Positions 1 to 41,900 of a DNA stretch of 64,000 nucleotides are shown piece by piece. The notes beneath the pieces are model-generated. The model was given only the letters and a program-made list of their open reading frames with translations. It was not told the origin of the DNA and searched no databases. This DNA is from Corydoras sp. C115 (taxonomy: Eukaryota; Chordata; Actinopteri; Siluriformes; Callichthyidae): assembly GCA_019802505.1 (NCBI GenBank), contig JAFMOC010000002.1, forward strand, positions 4,820,501 through 4,884,500. Direction: 5' to 3'. The position numbers were made by a program, and so were the translations under genes. Positions within the stretch are counted from its first letter, which is position 1, and the number at the start of each line of letters is the position of its first letter.

Positions 1-349
1 TGTTTCCACAATTAACTTTATATATTATTTATTTCCTTATTTATTATTAAAATAAACATATTGGAGAAAGCTGAAATTAAAGATTAAATGTGCTTTCACT
101 TTCATAAATATTTTTTCCAGCATGCACACTAATTAAAAAGTAACTTTACATTACAATGAGCAGATGTTTATTTACAATAAAGTATGTATTAACATATATT
201 TTGATATATTTATATTTCGGGTTCTAATGTTAAAAAACACTAATTTAAGTTTTAAATAATTGTAAAATTAAGAGTTTGGGTCTAAGGGAAAAATGTTACT
301 TAAATTAAACAAAATTAAACCAGATTGCAGCTTTTATTTTACTCTTTAC

Positions 350-30470
<30,121 letters not shown>

Positions 30471-30823
30471 CTGGAATAGAAAAAAGCCATTTCCAAACTG
30501 TTCCCACAAAGTTAGAATCATACAGATCTGCATTACAATGCATTTCATTTTATACACCTAAAACAATGTGACTGCATTGAACAATTCAGTGATTAGGAGG
30601 TGTGTACCAAAATTCTTCCTATATTGTACACATGAATGTTGTAACATATAGCTTTAGCCTGAAGCCCTGGTACAGTAGTAAGTCAAGCATTAAATTATAC
30701 CCTACCCTATTTTCATCCAAAATCACTTTAAAAAAAAAAATCACAAACCTCACCTGCATTTGACCAGTTATGCCTTGAAAACCAATAATGTAGCACTGAA
30801 GGTTAAAATGTTTAGATAAGTTG

Positions 30824-31529
30824 GTAACACTTACTATGAATCCGGTTTTTGATAATGCATTATAAGTGCATTTATAAACCTTTATAAAGTATTTATAACA
30901 CTGTATAACATTTTCCATAAGTCTTGGTTAATGTATATAGATGGTTATAATCATAGTCATAAATTGTTATAACAACAGATACATGGGCAGATTTATCCAG
31001 GACAGGGCGCCAATCTATCGCTGGGCACACACTCACTCACACAAACACACTCTATATGGGGCAATTTAGATAATTCAATTGACTTGATCCATGTTTTTGG
31101 ACAGTGGGAGGAAACCGGAGAACCCGGAGGAAACCCACGCGGACACGAGGAAAACATGGAAACTCCACCCAGATTGGGATTCGAACCTATGAGTCTGGGA
31201 TTTGGTAATCCCTAGCGCTGAGAGGCGAACGTTCTAACCAATAAGCCACCTGCCACCCTATATATTTATATATTCTTTATGCATCTTTATATAGCTCTAT
31301 ATTAAGTTGAGGAACAGATAAAATATATAATTTATAATGCCACTTTGTGTTATAAAGCCTTTGTTCTTTTAACACTTTATAAGTGTGGTTATGTACGTGT
31401 ATGGACGTTAACAAATGCTTATGACAAGTATTACAGGATTATATAGCATATATATCATATAAGCATTATGAATACTTTATAAATGCATTTAAAATGCATT
31501 ATAAATACTGGATTAAGGAAAAGTGTTAC
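30824..31529. mobile_element. MITE interrupted by a SINE
   Basis: Left end GTAACACTTACTATGAATCC and right end GGATTAAGGAAAAGTGTTAC are imperfect inverted repeats. The interior is AT-rich with many TTATAA/TTATAAAG motifs and no coding potential. A reverse SINE occupies 30983-31258. Confidence 0.6.
30983..31258 (-). mobile_element. tRNA-derived SINE, tail-truncated, nested in a MITE
   Basis: Reverse-oriented copy with head at the right (CTAACCAATAAGCCACC) and body to the left, ending inside the GGACAGGGCGCC region so the 3' tail is missing. It interrupts the MITE at 30824-31529. Confidence 0.75.
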
Positions 31530-31559
31530 TGATAATTTTTTAAAAACAAATATCATATG

Positions 31560-31903
31560 GGGTGGCATATGCGTATGGTGGCTTAGTGGTTAGCACGTTC
31601 GCCTCTCAGCGCTAGGGATTCCCGGTTCAAATCCCCATCTGGGTGGAGTTTCCATGTTCACCCCGTGTCCACGTGGGTTTCCTCCAGGTTCGCTTTCCTC
31701 CAAAAACATGGATCAAGTCAATTGAGTTCTCTAAATTGCCCCATATAGAGTGTGTTTGGGTGAGTGAGTGTGTGCCCAGCGATAGGTTGGTGCCATGTCC
31801 TGAGTGTATCTGCCCAACGCCCTAGACGTTCTCCCCTGGATGGGCATGGGGAACCCCACCGCGACCCTAATAGAGGATAAAAGCGGAAGATAATGAATGA
31901 ATG
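31560..31903 (+). mobile_element. tRNA-derived SINE, same family
   Basis: Full family structure with a few extra bases in the head. Flanks AAATATCATATG (31548-31559) and AAATATTATATG (31904-31915) are a target duplication with one mismatch. Confidence 0.85.
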
Positions 31904-32399
31904 AAATATTATATGTAGATGCATTGTCATTTTGAAAGAACACTAATCATTTTTGAATTCAGAATTAGAATACTTTATTGATCCCAGGGGAAAATTGCAG
32001 TGTTCTTGCGCATGTGCACCAATCAATGTTATTGACCATTTTCTTATCAAGCTGGTCAGTACTATCTGGAAAAAGGTTCTCCATATTTTTTATATTACAA
32101 TTCATATCACAGAAATAAAATGTTTATTTAATAACTGGTTTTCCAATATTCATGTTACTGTCTTTGTATCAGCATCACAAAGTCTAATTTTACTGTTACA
32201 AATGACTAATATTAATGTAATGTTTAATGAAGCACCTACATAACAGATGTGCATGCGGGCTTTTTTGTCCAGGTTAGTTTTGGTTGTTCTCTTTTTTAGC
32301 ATATACAGTAAGTGACATGACATTTTTTCAGTTTCTTAAGTTATCAATCAGCAATTTAAAAAAAAGCAATCCAACATTACTATGACCTTATCAAATTTT

Positions 32400-32640
32400 G
32401 TTTTAATTATTAATTTTCTAAGCAGCTTATCCTAACCAGGATTGTTAAAGTTGTGGATCACTCATAGGTTACAAAGGAAACATTATGGACAGGTTATCGC
32501 AGGGTAGACACAAATACATTCTTACACACAATTTTTAATTTTTAAAAAAAAAAGTGGATTAATGAATATTTTTGAATTGTGGTAGAAAAATCATAAAAAA
32601 TGAAAACATTCAAATTCCACATACAAAATAGTTTTACTAT
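32400..32640 (-). mobile_element. ancient SINE-like remnant
   Basis: Contains degenerate versions of the tail AAGCAGCTTATCC, the GACAGG..ATCGCAGGG..ACACAAATACATTC segment and an AAATTCCACATAC end seen in fish tRNA-SINEs. Heavily diverged. Confidence 0.35.
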
Positions 32641-33418
32641 CAGAATCAACCTTTGGATCCTCTTACTGTATAGTGACTGTGCTTTTAACAGCACCACCAT
32701 TTCACATCATCCAATCTTGAGGGTATACAATAATCTTAAATATCTTTGGTATCTTTGGTAGCTGTAATTTTATGATTAAATGACATTTTTAAATCAGTCA
32801 AACAAAACAAATTATTTAAGTCATACATGGAAAAAAAAACGCATGATGCATTTATTTATGAGTAATTTATGTAATACTTTTATTTACATTAGAGTTCTAT
32901 GTTATTCTTTAAATGTTCCTCCCACTATTGTCACATGCACAGATCAGACATTATTACTGTAAACCTATTACAACAGTATATAAACTTTGTGTTTAGAAAT
33001 AGAAATGTTTTAAGTTAGTAAACCATGCAAAGCAAATATATTACAAGAATAATGAGACAAGTAAAAAATGCAAAGAAGCTGTGGAGATATACACAAGTCA
33101 AGTATATCATAAAGCAAATCAGTGGATTTAAAAGCACAAAAAAACACAAACACTGAGTGGAAAATGAAATAAAAATAAAATAGTTTGAAGCTAATGGAGA
33201 AAAAAAATGTACCCCATAATATTATGTATACAATTGTTAAAAATACATTTTGTAAATGGTGATTTTAACAGTAGACCTCAGTTTGGTGTAGAACTCAGTA
33301 GCATACACTACAAACACAAAGCAAATGTATATTTCCAACCATATTGTAAAATAAAAGATCACCACATTATTGAGATGTACAACTTTGATATCAAAACGTA
33401 TTTTTTGAAATTTTATAT

Positions 33419-34634
33419 CTAGTGTTTTTGGCCCACGTCTGATGTGAGAAAGGTGATGGCTGAATAAACTTGTTCCATGACAGTCAGTTCCTGGTATGAT
33501 ATCCAAGTTAAAGTTTGGGGAAAGTCTAAGCTCTAAATTCTCTGTGCAAATGAAACAGCACAAGCAACAGAAGTAAGTGAAAGGCTCACTGCAGATCTAA
33601 AATAAAAAAGACATAAAGAAAACTATGAACCAACAAAAAGCAAAATAAAGCAAACAAAAATAAGTATGTAACTAAAATATACATTAATGTTAAGCTCCCA
33701 GGAAGAGAAACAAGCAACATTCACCATGAGTAATGTCTTTAAATTTTAAGTCTTTATTTCATCTAAAAACATTCACTGCCAGATAGCATTTACTAATTTA
33801 ACAGTTCATCAGCAATGACTTAAGCTGAATTGTCCCAAAAGGAATATATACTGTTAATTCAGTATAATAATACAGTACTGTTAATTCAAACTCATTTTCA
33901 ACCCAGGGAGCTTATCGGAGATGATCAAAATTTTAAATAATAACATACCTCATTATTTAAAGGTGCAAACTGCAGATATTTTTTTCTTTTATTGCCAACT
34001 GCTGCTATGCTCTGTTGAAAAAGAAGCAAAAAGCAAATAACATTTATAAATAAAGAAAATGAATTTTCTACTAGAAAACTATAGTGAGGATGAAACGGGG
34101 TAAACATATTAATCACAGAATTTTATAAACAGTATATATACCCTAAAGTAAAGGGATAACAGACATAACGCAACACTATGGAGCAAACAATTTTATCCTA
34201 AACGACTTGCAAATCACAAAATAGTGAGAGTAGTGAAGAATATTTTGGCTTTTACTCTAGAACCATCTAAACACCAAAATAATTACTATTATTAGTATTA
34301 GTATTTTTAAATGTCAGTTACTTGTCTAAAGACTGAGGCGCCTGCTCATTGATTTAAATGTAACGGGTAGGAGTTGCAATTTGCGGGTTCCAATTTAACT
34401 CAACACAGTACATTAAATCTTCGAAATCTGTCATTTAACACACACACACACACACACACACACTGGTGTAAAATGCTGAAAATGGTGTAAACTTTAATTT
34501 ACGCATAATTGGTCACTTTTTGATGTTTCTTTTTTTTTTTTGCCCAACTGGGCCATTGATAAAGCAATCCAGTAAAGTCAGACTGCAATAGTCTGAAACA
34601 GGAAATGGAAAACTTTTTCTTTTTTCTTGATATA

Positions 34635-34690
<56 letters not shown>

Positions 34691-34785
34691 ATGCACAGAT
34701 GATATTCCATTATTTCTATATATAGTTCTATATATATATATATATATATATAGTTCTATATACATATATATATATAGTTCTATAT

Positions 34786-34861
<76 letters not shown>

Positions 34862-35186
34862 TATATATAGTTCAACAAATCTTAATACATTTATAAATAA
34901 CTTGTAAAAGGTAATTTGACCAGATGTGACCAAGGTAAAGCAATACATTGCAAACTATTTAAAAATTACTAAACAAAAATATACGAAATTATTTTGTCAG
35001 GAAAACTTTTTGAGGTGTCTTCAATGTTAAATATTTTTAATATTTTTGCATTTTAAAAATATATTTTTATTTGAACTTACAGGTACCAAATGCTCATCAC
35101 TGCATCTTTCTTCAGGTGTTTTGCTTGGGCATAGGTTCAGACATTCCAAATCTTCTTGGTATGAAACACCAGGACCTCTTCAGTGA
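33419..35186 (-). CDS. possible orphan exons between plectin and the spectrin rod
   Basis: Three minus-strand segments with exon-like borders. The first ends at 35081 with a perfect donor (GTAAGTTC) and is open for 30 or so codons (PGVSYQEDLECLNLC). The second, 33949-34011, is 63 nt flanked by TTTTCAACAG and GTATGTTA, phase 0, reading SIAAVGNKRKKYLQFAPL. The third, 33419-33532, follows an ATTTAG acceptor and ends in TAG (SLDFPQTLTWISYQELTVME). They join in phase 0. The first lacks a convincing acceptor, and no in-frame ATG precedes the third, so they would need an upstream exon. They could form an alternative C terminus or be chance. I recognise no family. Confidence 0.3.
34440..34862. repeat. 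cluster of (CA)n and (TA)n tracts
   Basis: (AC)n at 34440-34463, (TA)n at 34636-34683 and a compound TA tract at 34733-34860 with interspersed TAGTTCTATATA units about 30 bases apart. No genes here. Confidence 0.92.
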
Positions 35187-35189
35187 ACT

Positions 35190-35965
35190 GACTGTTTGTT
35201 AGCCTTGGTAATATTTATTAGTGACAGGGGATTGGCTAGTAAATAAATTACTTATATAGTGAAATAAAAAGGGAAGTGTGATGCAATGCTGAGGTCATGT
35301 TATTTTAAGTGTGCTTTCTTTGTCCAGTGTTTAAAAAAAAAAAAAAAAGCGTCATAAGCTTTGGTTATTCATATGGCAATATTGCAACACTACATTCCAT
35401 GATGGCTTACACATGTTATTTTGGCCATCAATATACAAATAACATTTATAATCTTACATTTTTTTCAAAGTTCTACATATATTTAGAATTTACTTAAAAT
35501 AACACAAAATTCCAAGTAAACAAGAGATAGACATGAATTAAAAATGCAAGCTGTAATTATTTACGAGTTAAAGATATTACGAGTAATTGTTAAACTAAAT
35601 TTGATATAGAATGACATTCAAAAGTTCTGTTACGTCATCCATAGCAAGTCATAAACAACAAAAATCAATACAAATGAAGTAAAAAAATTCAAATCTTTTG
35701 TCAAATAATTATAGCTAAGAATGAACTGCATAATGAAAAATAGCTCCAAACTACATATAATGGTCTGTTAATGATGGTGTGTTAGACCCCAATAGCAAAT
35801 TAGTAGTAGATTTTGGAATGCGCAAAAAAAACAACATGCAATAAAAGAGTATAGATCTTTGTCTTCTGAATGTAGCTGTAGTGTCATTTAACAGAACTGA
35901 TCAAGGCTTGGCTGCATTATAAACAGTGCTTTGAGAGTCTGACAAAGTGCATAGTGGGGGTAGTA
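35190..35965 (-). other. plec: plectin 3' untranslated region (putative)
   Basis: Downstream of the plectin stop codon lies about 750 bases of AT-rich sequence without coding exons. The first minus-strand AATAAA after the stop that I noticed is at 35214-35219, suggesting cleavage near 35190-35205. The end is inferred from that signal only. Confidence 0.4.
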
Positions 35966-38900
35966 TTAAAATCTACGATTGTAACTAGATGATGTGAAGG
36001 AAGATGAGAAATTCATGCTAAAGTTGGAACCGGTGGCATCAATGCTTCCTCGTCTTGAGCCTGTTCTGGATCCTGTCCTGGACCCAGATCTTGAACCAGC
36101 AGCAGAGCCAGTACCACTAACATTGTAAGGACTGTAAAAGCCTTTACTAGATTGTGAACAGGCTTCCAACAGCCTTAGCCCAGTTCCCTCCTCCACCATG
36201 CTTCTTTCCATTGCATCCTTATAGGAAATCCTGAGTTTGGTTTTAGGGCATGTAAGATATTTTGAGTAAGCACTCACATCGCGCAGTTTTTGAGCTGTAC
36301 GGATATCTATGACACCTTTCATTATTGAGGTCTCGAGAGAGACTCTTCCTTCTGTCCCTGGTTCTATAAGGCCCCCAGTTAGATACTGTACCTCCAGGAA
36401 TCGCTGACCAGCATCATAATGGAGCCAATTTTTCTTAAGAGCTTCAGCGGCAGACATTTTTGTTTTAGTTCTTGGATCATCAAATCCATTAAATGCTTTT
36501 TGTGCTACATTGATTCGATCAACCATTATTTTATCTATTAATCCTTTGCTGGTTGCATCTGCAACAGAAAACTTTTCTCCAGTTGCTGGGTCAATAATGC
36601 CACCTGTGCAGGCTTGTGCTTCCAAAAGCCTCTGGCCTGTAATGCTGTCAACTAAGTTCCTGTGCATGGCCTCAGTGACTGAAATCTTCTCCAGAGTATC
36701 TGTATCAAGGATTCCAGCTACAGGTCCTGTTTCTTCACTTGGGTCATTCCATACAGTAGTAGGAGTTTTGATGGAGGGTATGGGACTCATTGGATAGGAT
36801 GAAGTGGATCCAAAGGATGAGGATCTAGATCTAAAGCCTCCCATGTTTCCAGAAAGCATGTCAGCAAATTCTGTGATGGCAAGGTTGCCAGAACGATACT
36901 GCTCAAGTGCAGACTGGTCAATAAGCCCTTTAGCAATGGCATCACCAATGTCATACTGGCGACCTGATCTTCGGTCAATGATGATTGACTTCTCCTCACC
37001 ATCAGATGAGGTCATTGTAATCTCTTCCCATTCACATTCCTGCTCTGCAAGTTCAAGGTAGGTTTGATGATCAATAAGCCCTTTGCGAAAAGCTTCATAA
37101 ACAGTCATTTCTCTACCTGATTCTGGATCTACAATTACAACTCTCCTCTTGCGAACAGATGACTTGGAAGATGTGGTTTTCTCTCGTTTTTTCTCTTTGA
37201 GGGGTAGCAACAAAAGGCCAGTCTCTGCATCTTTAATGCACCTGTCTTTCAGTTGGAGATATGTTAGATTTTCTTCTGTATTTGGGTCAAAGAAGCCCTT
37301 GGTGTCATCAGATGGATCAGATAGGATCTCATTCATATCTTCATCAAAATAGCCACGGTTGTAGGCCACTTCCACGAGCAAGCGGTGGCTCTCTTCAGGG
37401 TCGATGATTCCACCTGTGGCAATCTGAGCTTCAAGAAGACGAATTCCATGATCTTTAAGAATAAGACCCTTTTTCATAGCTTGGAAGAGAGAAATAGTTT
37501 TGCCAGTATAAGGATCTCTATAGCCTGTTACAGCCCGTTCTGCAGACAAGAGTTTGTCTTTAAACTCTGGGCCCACAATTCCCATCTTAACAGCCTCGCT
37601 GACGGTTAGTTTAAGTTTCTTGATAGGATCTATGATGTACCCTGTGGCTGCTTGGGCCTCCAGCAATTCAAAAGCAGTTCCTGGTCTAATCATGTTCTTT
37701 TTCATGGCCTGGTATATAGAAAGGCGGTCTTTGGTTGCTTCCACAAAAACACCAGCTATGCAGCCTGTTCCTTCGAGGTACATTTTAAGTCCTTCATTCA
37801 ATTCATCAAGGGAAATCAAACCCTCATTGATATCTGACAGAGTTTTTTCACTAATGAGTTGTGAGCGTATCATCTCTTCTAATGTAATTTGCTTTCTGAG
37901 GCCTGGAAACAAAAGTACTTTTTCTGCTAAAGGAAGTACAAACAGGCCATCTTTGTCAACTCTGCATCTCTTGAGCAGTTGTGCATAAGACAACTTTTCA
38001 TCTGTGATAGGCTCAACATAACCCATTGTTTCACTGGACAGTTTCTCATATGTTTCTCTGTTAATATAGCCACGTTGTATAGCAACATCATCTGGAAGAT
38101 GGAAATTGAATTCTGGATCTATAATGCCTCCAGTGGCTATCTGAGCCTCAAGAAGTTTCATCGCATAGTCCACTGGTACAAGATCTTTTTTCATTGCCTG
38201 GAAGAGGGAAATTATTTTTCCACTGTATGGATCCTTATATCCAGTGACTGCTCTTTCAGCTGAGAGAAGTTTGTCATGAATTTCTGGACCTACTACTCCT
38301 TTGCGCACAGCTTCATCTACAGTGAGCATTTCATTTTTTATAGGATCAATTATAAACCCAGTGGCTGCCTGTGCTTCCAATAGGCTCATTGCATCTTCTT
38401 GTTTCAAAAGCTCTCTCTTCATTGCTTGGTAAATACTGATTTTAGATTTGCGATCAGGTGCTGCAGCAGCAATACTGCCAGTTCCAAACAAGTACTGTTT
38501 TACACTCTGTAACTCCATGACCTCACGAATGGTCTTCTTTTCTTCTTTTAGCAGATTGTAAGTAGCTAAGTCAATGATGCGTGCTTTGTAGAGCTCTTCA
38601 ATAGTGATCCGACGTCTGATCATGTTGCATGATTTAATGTTCTCCCCTCTGATTATTTCTCTTTCCTCCATTATCTCAATAATTATTATAATCATTCTTT
38701 CTTTTGTTATTCTTCCTGAACGATAGTCATCTAGTAATTTAGTCCTTTCTTCTTCAGGCAAGAGATTGGAGTTCATGACATCCCACAGAGACATCGAGCC
38801 TTCAGCAAGACCTTCTATTGGGAGATCTAGCGAAGTACTGGATAAGTCACTCTTAGTTTGCTCTTCTGAATACAAATAAGTCTTTTCCACTACTGTTGGC

Positions 38901-41900
38901 ACTTGTGGTTTTGAGAGACATAAGAGGTTAAGTTTTGTGTCAGGGTCAGTCATACACTTGTCTTTTAGCTGTTTATAGGACACACTCTCATTTGTGTCAG
39001 GATCAATGAAGGTCTTGTTCATATCTGTGCCTTCAGCAATTTTGCTAGCCGTATCTTTGCTGAAATACCCCTGCTGATATGCCACATCGATAGGAATACG
39101 ATGACTGTTTACAGGATCAATAATTCCTCCTGTAGTAATCTGTGCCTCCAGGAGAGGCATGGCATGCTCTTTGGGTATAAGTTCCTTCTGCATGGCTTGA
39201 AATAAAGAGATAATTTTGCCTGTGAATGGGTCTTTGTAACCAGTAACTGCTTTTTCAGCGGTAAGAAGTTTCTCATGCAGTTCAGGTCCAACAAGGCCTG
39301 CTTTAACAGCTTCATCAACTGTGAGATACTGATTCTTTACAGGATCCACTATGAAACCTGTAGCAGCCTGGGCTTCAAGCAGAGCAATTCCTGTGTTTTG
39401 TATTAAAAGTTTCTTTTTCATTGCTTGATAAACGTTGAATTTTTCCTTAGTTGGTTCGAGGTATATACCAGCAATGCTTTCAGAGCCTTGCAGATACTTA
39501 TTGACTGATTCATTTTTACTGATCTCCAGTGGAGTCTTCTTACCTTGTTGAAGTAAGTCGTAGGTTACTTTTTCAATAATTTTAGAGTCAAACAATGACT
39601 GAGCTTGTACAGGATGTCTGAGTCCTTTGAAACTTGACTGATCTTGTTTCTTTAATTCTTTTTCATTTACAATTGTGATGATAATCTTAATTATTTTCTC
39701 AATGGTCAATTTTCCAGACCTATACTGCCTAAGAATATCAAGCCTTTGCTCCTCAGTAAGATATTCAGAGTTGATTATTTCCCAGAGTGTAAGTTTTCTA
39801 CCTTTGAATGGTCCACTTTCAATTTCAATGATTGCCTGGGTCATGGCATCCCTGGTCTGAGTCTCATTGTACCTAAGGTCTTCTTTTGCATGGATTGCTT
39901 GTTCAGACAAAGGTAGAAGTTGAAGACCAGTACTTTTGTCAGTAACACACCTCTTTAGCAGCTGTATATATGTAACATACTCTTGTGTGTTAGGATCATA
40001 AAAACCTTTAACATCATCTGTTGGGTTGCTCAAAACTTTTTGTGTTTTCTCATCAATATAACCCCGCTTGCAGGCAATATCTTGTGGAATGTAATGGCTT
40101 TTCACAGGATCAATGACGCCTCCTGTTGCCAATTGTGCATCAATGAATCTTATTCCCTGGTCCTTGCTAATCAGATCCTTCTGCATTGCTTCAAATAGAG
40201 ACACTGTCTGGCCAGTGTAAGGATCTCTGTAGCCAGTGACCGCTCTCTCAGCAGATAACAGTTTTTCATGTAGCTCAGGGCCCACTGTTCCTGCTTTTAC
40301 AGCTTCATCTACTGTAAACTTCAGATTTTTTACAGGATCAATGATGTACCCAGTTGCAGCTTGAGCTTCTAACAATGGTAGAGCATGACCAGGCCTCATT
40401 ATGTCTTTCTTAATTGCTTGATAAAAGGTCATGCTTTCTTTAGTAGAGTCAATGACTACTCCAGCAATGCAACTTGAACCATTCAGGGCTTTCTGCACAG
40501 GCTCCATTTCTGAGACTTCTTTGATGGTCACATTTCCTTTGTGCAGCTTGTTATAAAGGTCTTTGTCAATAATCTTTGATTCAAGAAGCTCTGCAGCAGG
40601 AACAGGTGCTCTGAGGCCTTTAAATTCAAGCTCATTCTTTTTCTCTTTTTCTTCAGCAACAGTGATTATTATTTTTATAATCTTTTCCACTGTTATCTTG
40701 CCTGTTTTGTACTGATTAATGAGGTCTCTTCTCTGGTCCTCTGTAAAGTACTCAGAATTTATTATTTCCCAGATTGTTACAGTTTTTCCCCTGAATTTTC
40801 CAAATGGCACAGACACTGTTGTCTTGTTAAAGACATCTTTAGTTGTCTCATCAGTTATTGTTTTGGCATTCTGTGCAGCTTTCTCTGAGATCGGAAGAAG
40901 AAGCAATCCCGTTTCAGGATCAGTGATGCATTTCTTACTTAACTGCAAGTAGGTTAGATTTTCTTGAGTGTTTGGATCTAAGAATCCTTTTGTATCATCG
41001 GAGGGGTCATCAAGAATTTTCTTAACAGATGCATCAAACTGACCCTGTTTATAGGCTATTTCAATTGGTACACGGTGGCCATGGATAGAGTCAATGATTC
41101 CCCCAGTTGCAATCTGAACCTCAAGCAGTCTGATAGCATGGTCTTCAACAATAAGACCTTTTTTCATGGCTTCGAAAAGGGATATCTTGGCCTCTGTATA
41201 GGGATCTTTGTAACCAGTAGCAGCTTTCTCAGCAGATAACATTTTACTGTGGAGTTCAGGCCCAATGAGACCCTCCTTTACTGCCTCATTGACTGTTAGC
41301 TTTTTGTTATTAATGGGGTCAATGATGTATCCTGAAGCTGCCTGTGCCTCCAGTAGTGACAAACCAGTGCTCAAAGTAATTTTTTTGTCTTTCATGGCAT
41401 GATAAATAGGCACTTTCTGGTTTGGATGGACAAGCAAGCCACCAATGCAACTGTCTCCCTTGAGAAAGATTTTAAGTTTCTCTGTCTGGCTAAGCTCATG
41501 AACTGTGACCTTGCCTTTAGTTAAGTTGTCATAATCTTTTTTGCTTAACAGGCCAATTTCTAATAGCCTGCTTGCAGGAACCTTCTCACGGATTCCATCA
41601 AACAATAATGCAGAGTCTCCGTTTCTATTGTCCACTTCCAAACCTTGGCCATTTAGACCTGGTTTCTGGTTGTGCACCTCTTGATTGTTTTGCTCTTGAC
41701 GAATGACTTCAAATTGTTCTAGCTTTTCCCGCAGCTTCTTATTTTCTTCTTCAAGCTGTTTTTCCTGTTCAAGTTTCTTCCTTTCAAGCTCTTGCATCTC
41801 CTGTTGCTTTCTGCGCATTTCTTCTTCTGCTTCTTTTTGCTTTTTCAATGCAGCATCCATAGTGGCCTGAAGCCTCTTTTTGTCATCCTCCATCTGTTTT

